From positions 62,001 through 126,000 of the forward strand of contig CALWFV010000004.1 of the NCBI GenBank assembly GCA_944377745.1: DNA of 64,000 nucleotides, in the 5' to 3' direction. The translations under genes were made by a program, and so were the position numbers. The DNA is from an uncultured Mediterraneibacter sp. Lineage in GTDB: Bacteria > Bacillota > Clostridia > Lachnospirales > Lachnospiraceae. Numbering within the stretch: the stretch's first letter is position 1; every line of letters starts with the position of its first letter. Positions 1-9,039 of the stretch are shown in pieces. The notes beneath the pieces are model-generated. The model ran no database searches, had not been told where the DNA came from, and saw only the letters and a list, made by a program, of their open reading frames with translations.

Positions 1-1
1 G

Positions 2-1372
2 GCAGCCTATACATATTTGAAAGACCGGAAACTCTCAGATGAGACCATCACTGCATTCGGTCTCGGCTATTCCAACAAGTTCAGCGACGATCTGTACAAA
101 TATTTGAGAGAGAAAGGCTACAGTGAGGAGCTGATTCGTCAGGCTGGACTCATTAACACAGATGAACGACAGGGTGTTTACGACAAGTTCTGGAATCGGG
201 TCATGTTCCCGATCATGGATGTGAACAGCCGTGTCATCGGGTTCGGGGGACGGGTCATGGGTGATGCGAAACCTAAGTATCTGAACTCTCCGGAGACGGC
301 TGTGTTTGACAAAAGCCGGAATCTGTATGGACTTAACAGGGCAAGGACATCGCGAAAACCATATTTTCTTCTGTGTGAAGGATATATGGATGTAATTGCT
401 CTTCATCAGGCGGGCTTTACAAATGCAGTCGCGTCTCTTGGCACTGCCCTCACTCCTGGTCACGCCTCTCTGATCAAGCGGTATGTACAGGAAGTGTACC
501 TTACATATGACAGCGATGACGCCGGGACAAGGGCAGCGCTGCGGGCTGTCCCGATCCTGAGGGATGCGGGGATCTCAGCAAAGGTGATCCGGATGGATCC
601 GTACAAGGATCCGGATGAATTTATTAAAAATCTGGGCGCGGAAGAGTATGAAAGACGGATCCGGGAGGCGAGGAATGGTTTCATGTTCAGCATCGATATG
701 CTGTCTAGGGATTACGATATGGAATCTCCGGAAGGAAAGACTGCTTTCTTTCGCGAGACTGCGCGGCGGTTGATGTCATTTGAGGATGAACTGGAGAGGA
801 ACAATTATATTGATGCGGTGGCTTCCGAGTACGGCGTCAGGAGAGAGAGTCTGGAAAAGCTTGTGGCGAAGACCGCGGTGAGTTCCGGACTTGCAAAACC
901 GGCGGCGCGTCCCCGGAGAGCGGAAGGAAAGGAAAAGCAGAAGGAGGACGGAACCCTTACTTCTCAGAAGATCCTCCTGACATGGCTGATCGATGACGCG
1001 TCTCTCTTTGACAAGATCAGTCATCTCGTGACACCGGATGATTTCACAGAGGATCTGTACCGCACAGTGGCACGGCTTCTGTATGAACAGAGGCAGAACG
1101 GGGAGCTGAACCCGGCGAAGATCCTGGATCATTTTACGGAGGAAGAGGAGCACAGAGAGGCGGCGGCTCTTTTCAATACAAGGATCAGAGAACTGAAGAC
1201 AAAGGAAGAGAGAGAACAGGCTCTCAAGGAGACCATACTCCGGGTCAAGACAAACAGCATTGATTATCGGACACTTCATCTGGCTCCCACAGATATGGCG
1301 GGACTTCAGCATCTGATGGAAGAGAAGCGGAAGCTGGAGGACCTGCGGAAACTGCATATTTCTATTGATTAA
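2..1372 (+). CDS. dnaG: DNA primase, 5'-truncated by window edge
   Basis: This is the C-terminal part (about 456 residues) of bacterial DNA primase, which lays RNA primers for the replicative polymerase at the fork. The frame is open to the first base, so the zinc-binding N-terminus lies outside the window; an internal TTG at 17 is not the start. The catalytic core is followed by the TOPRIM motif CEGYMD (about residue 124) and the acidic triad region YDSDDAG. The C-terminal part is the helicase-binding domain, which is lysine and glutamate rich. It is followed after 57 bases by rpoD, the classical macromolecular-synthesis arrangement in Firmicutes. Identification is secure. Confidence 0.96.
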   Translation, partial: AAYTYLKDRKLSDETITAFGLGYSNKFSDDLYKYLREKGYSEELIRQAGLINTDERQGVYDKFWNRVMFPIMDVNSRVIGFGGRVMGDAKPKYLNSPETAVFDKSRNLYGLNRARTSRKPYFLLCEGYMDVIALHQAGFTNAVASLGTALTPGHASLIKRYVQEVYLTYDSDDAGTRAALRAVPILRDAGISAKVIRMDPYKDPDEFIKNLGAEEYERRIREARNGFMFSIDMLSRDYDMESPEGKTAFFRETARRLMSFEDELERNNYIDAVASEYGVRRESLEKLVAKTAVSSGLAKPAARPRRAEGKEKQKEDGTLTSQKILLTWLIDDASLFDKISHLVTPDDFTEDLYRTVARLLYEQRQNGELNPAKILDHFTEEEEHREAAALFNTRIRELKTKEEREQALKETILRVKTNSIDYRTLHLAPTDMAGLQHLMEEKRKLEDLRKLHISID

Positions 1373-1429
1373 GGATAAAATAAAACAAGATAGCCTGCGC
1401 TCGCGCGCCGGCGAAGGAAGGATGGACAC

Positions 1430-2548
1430 ATGGAAGAGAACACACAGAAATTTCTGGAAAGAATGAAAGAACTGGTTGCGCTGGGGAAAAAGAAAAAAAG
1501 CGTGCTGGAAATCCAGGAGATCAATGATTTTTTCAATGATATGGAACTGAATACCGATCAGATGGAAAAAGTGTTCGATTATCTGGAAGCAAACAATATC
1601 GATGTGCTGCGGATCAGCAATGACGCCGACGATGATGCCGACATAGATCTCGACGTTATCATGGCTGATGAAGAGGAAGTAGATATGGAGAATATCGATC
1701 TTTCTGTTCCGGAGGGCGTCAGCATCGAAGACCCGGTCCGCATGTATCTGAAGGAAATCGGTAAAGTGCCTCTTCTGAGTGCGGAGCGCGAGATCGAGCT
1801 TGCGAAGAGAATGGAGGAAGGGGACGAGGACGCGAAAAAAGAGCTTGCCGAGGCAAACCTTCGTCTCGTTGTCAGTATCGCAAAAAGGTATGTGGGCAGA
1901 GGAATGCTTTTCCTTGATCTGATCCAGGAGGGAAATCTGGGCCTGATTAAAGCAGTGGAAAAGTTTGATTACCATAAAGGGTATAAATTCAGCACGTATG
2001 CTACCTGGTGGATCCGCCAGGCTATTACAAGGGCGATCGCGGATCAGGCGAGGACGATCCGTATCCCGGTCCACATGGTAGAGACAATCAATAAGCTGAT
2101 CCGCGTGTCGAGACAGCTGCTCCAGGAGCTGGGAAGAGAACCCCTCCCGGAGGAGATTGCGAAAGAACTGGACATGCCTGTTGAGAGGGTGCGCGAGATC
2201 CTGAAGATCTCCCAGGAGCCGGTTTCACTTGAAACTCCGATTGGTGAGGAGGAGGACAGCCATCTGGGTGATTTTATCCAGGACGACAACGTCCCCGTGC
2301 CGGCAGAAGCGGCGGCACAGACACTCCTGAAGGAACAGCTGGACGAGGTGCTGGATACTCTGACGGAGAGAGAGCAGAAAGTGCTGCGTCTCCGTTTTGG
2401 TATGAACGATGGGCGTGCGCGTACTCTTGAGGAAGTGGGACGCGAATTCGATGTGACGAGAGAACGTATCCGTCAGATTGAAGCGAAAGCCCTCCGAAAA
2501 CTCCGTCATCCGAGCCGGAGCAGAAAACTCCGCGATTATCTCGACTGA
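1430..2548 (+). CDS. rpoD: Primary sigma factor RpoD (SigA)
   Basis: Housekeeping sigma-70 factor, 372 residues, directing RNA polymerase to TTGACA/TATAAT promoters. The acidic region 1.1 spans roughly residues 1-90. Region 1.2 begins near [16 protein letters not shown]. Region 2 contains the core-binding and melting motifs ([18 protein letters not shown], then [17 protein letters not shown]). Regions 3 and 4 follow, ending in the helix-turn-helix that reads the -35 box ([20 protein letters not shown]). The start is the ATG after GAAGGAAGG. It sits directly downstream of dnaG and upstream of trmK, so all are probably cotranscribed. Many promoters in this window match the sequence it recognises. 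Confidence 0.98.
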   Translation: MEENTQKFLERMKELVALGKKKKSVLEIQEINDFFNDMELNTDQMEKVFDYLEANNIDVLRISNDADDDADIDLDVIMADEEEVDMENIDLSVPEGVSIEDPVRMYLKEIGKVPLLSAEREIELAKRMEEGDEDAKKELAEANLRLVVSIAKRYVGRGMLFLDLIQEGNLGLIKAVEKFDYHKGYKFSTYATWWIRQAITRAIADQARTIRIPVHMVETINKLIRVSRQLLQELGREPLPEEIAKELDMPVERVREILKISQEPVSLETPIGEEEDSHLGDFIQDDNVPVPAEAAAQTLLKEQLDEVLDTLTEREQKVLRLRFGMNDGRARTLEEVGREFDVTRERIRQIEAKALRKLRHPSRSRKLRDYLD

Positions 2549-2573
2549 GAAAAGGGATGGCAGGTCTGAAAAT

Positions 2574-3287
2574 ATGGAATTATCAAAAAGACTACAGGCG
2601 GTCGCAGATCTTGTGACCGCCGGATACAGAACAGCGGATATCGGCACGGATCATGCCTATATTCCTATTTATCTGATAGAAAACGGCCGGATCCAGGGAG
2701 CTGTCGCGGCGGATGTGAACCGCGGACCTCTGGAGCGGGCAAGATTCAATGTGACTGAAAACGGAATGAATGACCGGATCGACCTGAGGATTTCGGACGG
2801 CTTTTCGGCAATACGCCCCGGGGAAGTACGGTCAGCCGTGATCGCCGGGATGGGCGGTGCGCTTATGGTACGTATCCTGACAGAAGGGGCGGAGACGGTG
2901 AATATGCTGGATGAATGTATCTTTCAGCCCCAGTCGGAGATAGAAAAAGTGAGGACCTTTCTGCTTCAGGAAGGTTTTTTGTTTCTGGATGAAGTCATGG
3001 TTGAGGAAGACGGAAAATATTATACGGCGATGAAAACCGTTCCCGGGAATGGCACCGCCGGGAAAGGGACAGTCGGCTGGAACGAGCCGGAACTGAGATA
3101 CGGCAAACTGCTGCTGGAGAAAAGAGATCCGGTCCTTCGCAGGTTTCTGGAGCGGGAGCTGAGATTGAAGAAGGAGATTCTGGGTTCTCTGGAGAAGAAG
3201 GAATCTGACAGGATCGCACAGAGAAAAACACAGTTGAAACAAGAGATTGAATATGTGGAGAAAGGGATGGAATATTATGCTTTGTAA
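2574..3287 (+). CDS. trmK: tRNA (adenine-22-N1)-methyltransferase TrmK
   Basis: A 237-residue SAM-dependent methyltransferase that makes m1A22 in bacterial tRNAs. The N-terminal half is a Rossmann-like domain with the SAM motif ADIGTDHAYIP and the family motif AGMGG. The C-terminal third is a charged helical, probably coiled-coil, segment. The frame is open upstream into rpoD to position 2478, but the ATG at 2574 gives the family N-terminus (MELSKRLQAVADLV) and avoids overlap. It lies between rpoD and a Nif3-like gene, the order seen in many Firmicutes, and its stop overlaps the next start by 11 bases, implying translational coupling. Confidence 0.93.
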   Translation: MELSKRLQAVADLVTAGYRTADIGTDHAYIPIYLIENGRIQGAVAADVNRGPLERARFNVTENGMNDRIDLRISDGFSAIRPGEVRSAVIAGMGGALMVRILTEGAETVNMLDECIFQPQSEIEKVRTFLLQEGFLFLDEVMVEEDGKYYTAMKTVPGNGTAGKGTVGWNEPELRYGKLLLEKRDPVLRRFLERELRLKKEILGSLEKKESDRIAQRKTQLKQEIEYVEKGMEYYAL

Positions 3288-4062
3288 AGAAATCATGCAG
3301 GTGATCGAAGCCACCTATCCAACAACAGCAGCACTTGATTTTGACAATGTAGGACTTCTTGCCGGAAGAGCCGGCAAAGAGGTGAACCGTGTCTATCTTG
3401 CTCTTGACGCCACGGATGCGGTGATTGACAGAGCTCTGGAAGAGGGGGCGGACATGCTCATCACTCATCATCCGCTCATTTTTTCACCGCTGAAAAAAAT
3501 AAACGATGAAGACTTTATAAGCAGACGGATCCTGAAGCTGATCCGGAGCGATATTTCCTATTATGCGATGCATACAAATTATGACGTCCTTGGGATGGCG
3601 GAACTCTCCGAGAAGATCCTTGGTATCAAAGACACAGAAGTCCTTGATGAGACCATGGAGGACACGGAAGGAAATAAGGAAGGAATCGGAAGAGTGGGCA
3701 CTCTGGAATCTCCTATGACTCTGGAGGAATGCTGCGTCTATGTGAAGCATAAACTGAATCTGGGCAGTATCAAAGTATTCGGTGATATGGATAAGAAGGT
3801 GCAGAGGCTGGCGGTTTCTCCGGGATCAGGAAAGACTGCCATAGCCGCCGCCCTCAAAAAAGGAGCGGATGTCCTGGTAACCGGGGACATCGGACATCAT
3901 GACGGCATTGACGCTGTGGAGCAGGGCCTTTCCGTCATTGATGCGGGACATTACGGGACGGAATATATTTTTATCGATGATATGAAACGGTTTCTGAATG
4001 AGAAGCTTCCTGTTCTGGAAGTGATGACAGAACCGGTTATCCATCCGTTCCAGGTGATCTAG
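3277..4062 (+). CDS. Nif3-like dinuclear metal centre protein
   Basis: A 261-residue member of the Nif3/YqfO family, which forms hexamers around a dinuclear metal site. The biochemical role is unsettled; a GTP cyclohydrolase I type 2 label is common in databases. The metal ligands are visible as ITHHPLIF, MHTNYD and the C-terminal GDIGHHDGID and GHYGTE. This is the short form, lacking the PII-like insert that lengthens YqfO to about 370 residues. The ATG at 3277 is preferred over an upstream one at 3247 because it follows GGAGAAAGGG by ten bases and matches family starts. It overlaps trmK, consistent with an operon. Confidence 0.9.
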   Translation: MLCKEIMQVIEATYPTTAALDFDNVGLLAGRAGKEVNRVYLALDATDAVIDRALEEGADMLITHHPLIFSPLKKINDEDFISRRILKLIRSDISYYAMHTNYDVLGMAELSEKILGIKDTEVLDETMEDTEGNKEGIGRVGTLESPMTLEECCVYVKHKLNLGSIKVFGDMDKKVQRLAVSPGSGKTAIAAALKKGADVLVTGDIGHHDGIDAVEQGLSVIDAGHYGTEYIFIDDMKRFLNEKLPVLEVMTEPVIHPFQVI

Positions 4063-4093
4063 CGACAGGAGATCCGGCAAAGGGAGGCGGAAA

Positions 4094-5764
4094 ATGGAAA
4101 AGAAAAAATACTGCATAGAAGTAGACGGAACGATAAAGTATTATGAAGCCGGGACAACGTATCAGCAGATCGCAGAGGACGTTCAGGGAGATTATCCGCA
4201 TCAGATCGTCCTCGCGTTTGTGGACGGATACCGCCTTCAGGAATTGAGAAAGAGAGTGAAGAAAGACTGTGGTATCAGGTTTGTCACTACAGCGGATAAG
4301 ATCGGGCATGAGACATACAAAAGAAGTCTTTGTTTCCTGATGGTGAAAGCAGTCCATGATGTGGGGGGACACAAGAATGTAGACCGGGTCCGGATCCATT
4401 TTTCAGTGGATAAAGGGTATTATTGCACTGTGGATGGAAAAGTACGGGTAGATCAGCAGTTTCTGGATAAAGTTTCGGACAGAATGAGAGAGCTTTCCCG
4501 TGAAAAGGCTCCGATCGGCAAGCGTTCTGTGCATACGGACGAAGCAGTGGAACTGTTCCACCGGCATGGAATGTACGATAAAGAGAAACTGTTCATGTAT
4601 CGGCGCGTTTCAAAAGTGAACATATATAATATCAATGAGTTTGAAGACTATTATTACGGTTACATGGTTCCGGACGCCGGATGCCTGAAATTTTTTTCCT
4701 TTCATCTCTATGACGAGGGATTTGTGATCCAGATGCCAACACAGGAGAATCCGGAAACGGTTCCGGCATTTGAGGCAAGTCCGAAGCTGTTCCAGGTGAT
4801 GAAAGAATCTGTTGCCTGGGGAGATCTGCAGGAGATCGATACAGTAGGCGCGCTCAACGATATGATAACCCGCTCGGATATGCGGGAAGTGGTGCTGGTG
4901 CAGGAGGCGTTTCAGGAGAGGAAGATCGGCGAGATTGCTGCGCAGATCGCGAAGAGGCCGGAAAACAAGTTTGTCCTGATCGCAGGACCCTCGTCATCTG
5001 GAAAGACTACATTTTCGCACAGACTGTCGATCCAGCTCCGGGCAAACGGACTGAAGCCTCACCCCATAGCTGTGGATAATTATTTCGTCGACAGAGCACA
5101 CACGCCGAAGGATGCGGATGGAAATTACAATTTTGAGTGTCTGGAAGCGATCGATATCGATAAATTCAACGAAGATATGGGAAATCTTCTCGCAGGGAAT
5201 GAAGTGTATCTTCCTATATTTAACTTCAGGACCGGAAAGAGGGACTATGAGAGACTCCCGAAAAGACTGGGGAAAAATGATATTCTTGTGATCGAAGGGA
5301 TTCACTGTTTAAATCCAAAGCTGACGGAGATGCTGAACGATGAAAATAAATTTAAGATCTACATCAGCGCTCTCACCCAGATCAATATTGATGAACACAA
5401 CCGGATCCCTTCCACGGACGGACGGCTGATCCGCAGGCTGGTGAGGGATGCGAGGACAAGAGGATCCTCTGCCGCGCGGACGATAGGAATGTGGGCGTCG
5501 GTCAGGAGGGGGGAGGAGGAAAATATTTTTCCATATCAGGAGGAGGCAGATGTCATGTTCAACTCATCCCTTCTGTATGAGTTAGCTGTCCTCAAACAGC
5601 ATGTAGAGCCTCTCCTGTTTGCGGTCGAAAGAGAGTCGGAGGAGTATCTGGAGGCGAAGAGACTGTTGAAATTTTTCGACTACTTTGTAGGGATTGGCAG
5701 CGAATATGTGCCGACAAATTCTCTCCTGAGAGAGTTTATTGGCGGGGGATGCTTTCTTGTTTGA
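4094..5764 (+). CDS. Multidomain nucleoside (uridine-type) kinase
   Basis: A 556-residue protein of the clostridial fused nucleoside kinase family. The first 60 residues resemble a TGS domain. Residues 60-180 resemble the threonyl-tRNA-synthetase-like second domain (HDVGGH motif). Residues from about 285 form a phosphoribulokinase/uridine kinase domain with the P-loop GPSSSGKTT at 298-306. The family phosphorylates nucleosides such as uridine or cytidine; the substrate here is inferred, not shown. It is the last gene of the dnaG-rpoD-trmK-Nif3 run and is followed within 25 bases by a strong bidirectional terminator. The start ATG follows AAAGGGAGGCGG. Confidence 0.85.
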   Translation: MEKKKYCIEVDGTIKYYEAGTTYQQIAEDVQGDYPHQIVLAFVDGYRLQELRKRVKKDCGIRFVTTADKIGHETYKRSLCFLMVKAVHDVGGHKNVDRVRIHFSVDKGYYCTVDGKVRVDQQFLDKVSDRMRELSREKAPIGKRSVHTDEAVELFHRHGMYDKEKLFMYRRVSKVNIYNINEFEDYYYGYMVPDAGCLKFFSFHLYDEGFVIQMPTQENPETVPAFEASPKLFQVMKESVAWGDLQEIDTVGALNDMITRSDMREVVLVQEAFQERKIGEIAAQIAKRPENKFVLIAGPSSSGKTTFSHRLSIQLRANGLKPHPIAVDNYFVDRAHTPKDADGNYNFECLEAIDIDKFNEDMGNLLAGNEVYLPIFNFRTGKRDYERLPKRLGKNDILVIEGIHCLNPKLTEMLNDENKFKIYISALTQINIDEHNRIPSTDGRLIRRLVRDARTRGSSAARTIGMWASVRRGEEENIFPYQEEADVMFNSSLLYELAVLKQHVEPLLFAVERESEEYLEAKRLLKFFDYFVGIGSEYVPTNSLLREFIGGGCFLV

Positions 5765-5785
5765 ATAATCATAGAAATAATAAAT

Positions 5786-5830
5786 AAACATACCGGCAGT
5801 TCTTTTTTTGGATGAACTGCCGGTATGTTT
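5786..5830. terminator. Bidirectional terminator between kinase and aroC
   Basis: A perfect 17-base inverted repeat (5786-5802 with 5814-5830) encloses an 11-base T-rich loop. A-rich sequence on the left and T-rich sequence on the right give a terminator for both converging genes. Confidence 0.9.
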
Positions 5831-5840
5831 GTTTTCCTTC

Positions 5841-6941
5841 TTAGTTCAGATATATTTTCTTGATATTGTCCATTTTTGAGGCGGCATTCTGGAGGAGAAG
5901 ATCGGCGATGGTGACTGCGGTCATTGACTCGACTACGACAACGGCTCGGGGGACGATGACCGGATCGTGCCTTCCGTGGATCGATATCTCAATATCTTCG
6001 CCGGACTCGTTGACAGTATTCTGTGTTTTGGCAATAGAAGATGTAGGTTTTACGGCAGCCCGCAGAATGAGTCTGGATCCGTCGCTCATCCCGCCAAGCG
6101 TCCCGCCGGAATGATTTGTCTTTTTGCGTACCTCTCCGTTATCCATATAGAAGGGATCGTTGTTGCGGCTTCCAACGCAGGCGGACGCGGCGAAGCCGTC
6201 GCCGATCTCCACCCCCTTTACCGCGCCGATGGACATGACAGCCTGAGCGAGAAGCGCATCAAGCTTGTCAAAGACAGGCTCTCCGATGCCGACAGGAAGA
6301 CCATCGGCGGTACATTCCACGATCCCGCCGCAGGAGTCGGTCTGTGCCATCAGAGAGGAGACGTATTCCCCGGCTTTTTCTGCAATGGAATTGTTTGGCA
6401 TATAGAAGCTGTTTTCCGTGATCTCGGAGAAATTGTAATCTTTTTCTTCCACTGTACAGGGACCGATCGCCTTTGTGTAGGCGCGAAGTGTGATACCCAG
6501 TTCGCCAAGTAGACTGGAAGCCACCGCGCCGGCAGCGACACGTCCGATCGTTTCCCGGCCTGAGGATCTGCCGCCTCCACGGTAATCACGGAAACCATAT
6601 TTTTCTTTGAACGGGAAATCGGCATGTCCAGGACGATAAGATACGGCAATATTTCCGTAATCTTTTGATCTCTGATCCTGGTTCCTTACGAGGAGTGAAA
6701 TCGGAGTGCCGGTTGTCTTTCCCTCGAAAACGCCGGAGAGGATCTCAACGGAATCGGTCTCGTTCCTCCTTGTTGTATATTTGCTCTGACCGGGTCTGCG
6801 CCGGTCCAGAAAACGCTGTATATCTTCCGCTGCAAGAGGAATACCCGACGGACATCCGTCGATCACCACACCGACGCCCGGGCCGTGGGATTCCCCCCAT
6901 GTGGTGATGCGGAATATTCTGCCAAATGATGAACCACTCAT
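5841..6941 (-). CDS. aroC: Chorismate synthase
   Basis: A 366-residue enzyme converting 5-enolpyruvylshikimate-3-phosphate to chorismate, the last common step of aromatic amino acid synthesis; it needs reduced FMN. The N-terminal signature GRIFRITTWGESHGPGVG and the later motifs DYRGGGRSSGRET and RHDPVIVPRA are clear. Length is typical. The start follows AAAGGAGAATTTT. It is a single-gene unit converging on the nucleoside kinase, with its own promoter upstream at 6987-7015 and none of the other shikimate genes nearby. Confidence 0.97.
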   Translation of the reverse strand: MSGSSFGRIFRITTWGESHGPGVGVVIDGCPSGIPLAAEDIQRFLDRRRPGQSKYTTRRNETDSVEILSGVFEGKTTGTPISLLVRNQDQRSKDYGNIAVSYRPGHADFPFKEKYGFRDYRGGGRSSGRETIGRVAAGAVASSLLGELGITLRAYTKAIGPCTVEEKDYNFSEITENSFYMPNNSIAEKAGEYVSSLMAQTDSCGGIVECTADGLPVGIGEPVFDKLDALLAQAVMSIGAVKGVEIGDGFAASACVGSRNNDPFYMDNGEVRKKTNHSGGTLGGMSDGSRLILRAAVKPTSSIAKTQNTVNESGEDIEISIHGRHDPVIVPRAVVVVESMTAVTIADLLLQNAASKMDNIKKIYLN

Positions 6942-6986
6942 AAAATTCTCCTTTCAATCGTTGTATCTTCACAAACATATTCTATC

Positions 6987-7015
6987 ATTATATAAGATGG
7001 GTCGGCAATGCGCAA
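6987..7015 (-). promoter_or_regulatory. Promoter of aroC
   Basis: On the minus strand, TTGCGC (7010-7015) and TATAAT (6987-6992) are separated by 17 bases, about 45 bases before the aroC start. Confidence 0.65.
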
Positions 7016-7091
7016 GAGCCGGAAGAGATCAGGATTCGATAATTCACGAAAATGTTACAATATGGGGAGCTTTTCTTAAGAAATAATTAAC

Positions 7092-7120
7092 TGTACATTT
7101 AAAAAGTTTCGTAATATAAT
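7092..7120 (+). promoter_or_regulatory. Promoter of the L,D-transpeptidase gene
   Basis: TGTACA (7092-7097) and TATAAT (7115-7120) have a 17-base spacer. The -35 box is embedded in AATTAACTGTACA, a 13-mer also found at the -35 of the promoter at 45967-45995. Confidence 0.65.
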
Positions 7121-7156
7121 GTTGTCTGGATATTAAGATGCAGAGGGAGAAATATT

Positions 7157-8953
7157 ATGAGCATTGACAAGGAAGAAAGAATGCCTGAAAGCTTTACTCC
7201 GGAAGAACCTGAAACTGAAATACGTGAGGATAGGGAGAATATCCACGAAGAACCCGGACTGGATGACCAGAGCGAGGTTCAGGGAGGAATGCCCGGGGAG
7301 AGCGGGCTGGAAGAAACGGAGCCGGAAGAACCTGAACAGAACGGGCCGGATCAGGAAGATGATACAGAAGACGATGAAGATACCGCTGAAATAAGGGATG
7401 AAGATACAGAAAATGATGCGGACATCTCTGAGATACAGGATGATGAAGATGACGAGGATATCTCTGAAGTACAAGATGATGCAGAAGATGAGGGTGGGAG
7501 AGATAAAATGTCAGAAAGTACAAAAAAGAAGACACGAAGACGCCGCCGCAGAAAAGGCAGCATGGGGAAGAAGCCCTGGATCATTGCTGGCAGTATCGCA
7601 GGCGCGCTTGCGGTGATCTATCTGGGAATCTCTGCTTTCTTTATCGGACATTTTTATATCGATACAGAGATAAACGGACAGGACTTTTCAGGAAAAACTG
7701 TTGACGACGTGGAAAATTACATAAAGGAACAGGTGCGGGACTACGAACTGAGGATCGTTGAACAGAATAATGAGAGCGATGTGATCAAAGGATCAGATAT
7801 CTCTCTGACATATGAAGAAAGTGATGATATTCAGAAAGCGCTGGACGCGCAGAATCCGCTTCTGTGGCCAAAAGCTTTCTTTTCAGTAAGTTCGACGAAT
7901 GTGACGATCGATGTAGGATATGACGAGGAGGCACTGAATTCGAAGATCCAGGAAGTGAAAGCAGTAACACAGGAACAGACGGATCCTGTTTCGGCTTATC
8001 CGAAGTTTGACGGAAATTCTTTTGTTGTAGAACCAGAAGTCTACGGTACTGCAGTCAATATGGATGTATTGACCCAGAAGATCACAGAGTATATTACAGA
8101 GTTCAGGACGGAGCTGAACATGATCGATGAAGAGTGCTACATGATGCCGAAATATACTTCTGAGTCACCGGAGGTTCAGAATGCCTGCGACGCCATGAAC
8201 CAGTACTGCAAGGCGAGTATCACATACACTATGGAAGACGAAAATGTGGTCGTGGATAAGGAACTGATCTCCACCTGGCTGAAATATGATGATAATATGC
8301 AGGTCAGCCTGGATGAGAATGCAGTGAGAGAGTGGATGAGAGAGTTCGGCAAGAAGTATGATACGGTAGGGACGACGAGAACGCTTACTACTCCAAACGG
8401 AAAGACGACAGAGGTTTCCGGAGGAACATACGGATGGTCGGTTGACGAGGACTCGGAGACAAAGACTCTGATCAACAGTATAAAGAATGGAGAAGTCACT
8501 GAGAAGACTCCGGCATATGTTCAGGAGGCGGCGTCCCATTCTGAACAGGACTGGGGAAACACTTATGTGGAAGTAGATCTGACAGATCAGCATATGTGGT
8601 ATATCGTGGACGGCTCGGTGGCATTCGAGGCGGACGTGGTGACCGGACTTCCGACGCCGGACCGGGAGACTCCGTCCGGGGTTTACTCGATTCTGGAACT
8701 GAAGCGGGACAAGACTCTTGTGGGCGAGACGGATCCGGCAACGGGGCAGCCGATCTATGAGACTCCTGTATCCTACTGGATGCGTGTAACATGGACCGGG
8801 ATCGGGTTCCATGACGCCACATGGCAGTCTTCCTTTGGAGGAGACAGATATCAGAGTGTTGGCTCCCATGGATGCATCAATATGTCTTATGACGACGCGG
8901 CGACGCTTTATGGTATGCTGAGTATCGGGATCCCGGTTGTTATGCATTATTAG
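7157..8953 (+). CDS. Membrane-anchored L,D-transpeptidase (YkuD)
   Basis: A 598-residue cell-wall enzyme of the YkuD family, which makes 3-3 peptidoglycan cross-links or attaches proteins. Residues 1-120 are very acidic and low complexity. A short basic patch (KKKTRRRRRRK) and one membrane segment (about 138-162) follow, so the catalytic part is outside. Residues about 170-450 look like two peptidoglycan-binding-4 repeats of the VanW-associated kind. The C-terminal catalytic domain carries SHGC at 570-573, with Cys573 as the expected nucleophile. The unusually long acidic cytoplasmic tail is notable; its role is unknown. The start follows AGAGGGAGA. It is expressed from its own promoter. Confidence 0.92.
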   Translation: MSIDKEERMPESFTPEEPETEIREDRENIHEEPGLDDQSEVQGGMPGESGLEETEPEEPEQNGPDQEDDTEDDEDTAEIRDEDTENDADISEIQDDEDDEDISEVQDDAEDEGGRDKMSESTKKKTRRRRRRKGSMGKKPWIIAGSIAGALAVIYLGISAFFIGHFYIDTEINGQDFSGKTVDDVENYIKEQVRDYELRIVEQNNESDVIKGSDISLTYEESDDIQKALDAQNPLLWPKAFFSVSSTNVTIDVGYDEEALNSKIQEVKAVTQEQTDPVSAYPKFDGNSFVVEPEVYGTAVNMDVLTQKITEYITEFRTELNMIDEECYMMPKYTSESPEVQNACDAMNQYCKASITYTMEDENVVVDKELISTWLKYDDNMQVSLDENAVREWMREFGKKYDTVGTTRTLTTPNGKTTEVSGGTYGWSVDEDSETKTLINSIKNGEVTEKTPAYVQEAASHSEQDWGNTYVEVDLTDQHMWYIVDGSVAFEADVVTGLPTPDRETPSGVYSILELKRDKTLVGETDPATGQPIYETPVSYWMRVTWTGIGFHDATWQSSFGGDRYQSVGSHGCINMSYDDAATLYGMLSIGIPVVMHY

Positions 8954-9039
8954 CAGGCGGGAGAGAGGACAGCTGAAAGAGAAGTGCCGGTCGGATGAAA
9001 GACGGGAAAAGACAAATAAAAGACAGGATGTAATTATAA

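Noticed and set aside
776..2074. A 432-codon open frame on the minus strand opposite dnaG and rpoD
   Set aside because: It lies entirely against two certain genes, has no family motif, and is rich in residues expected from reverse reading of Glu/Lys codons.
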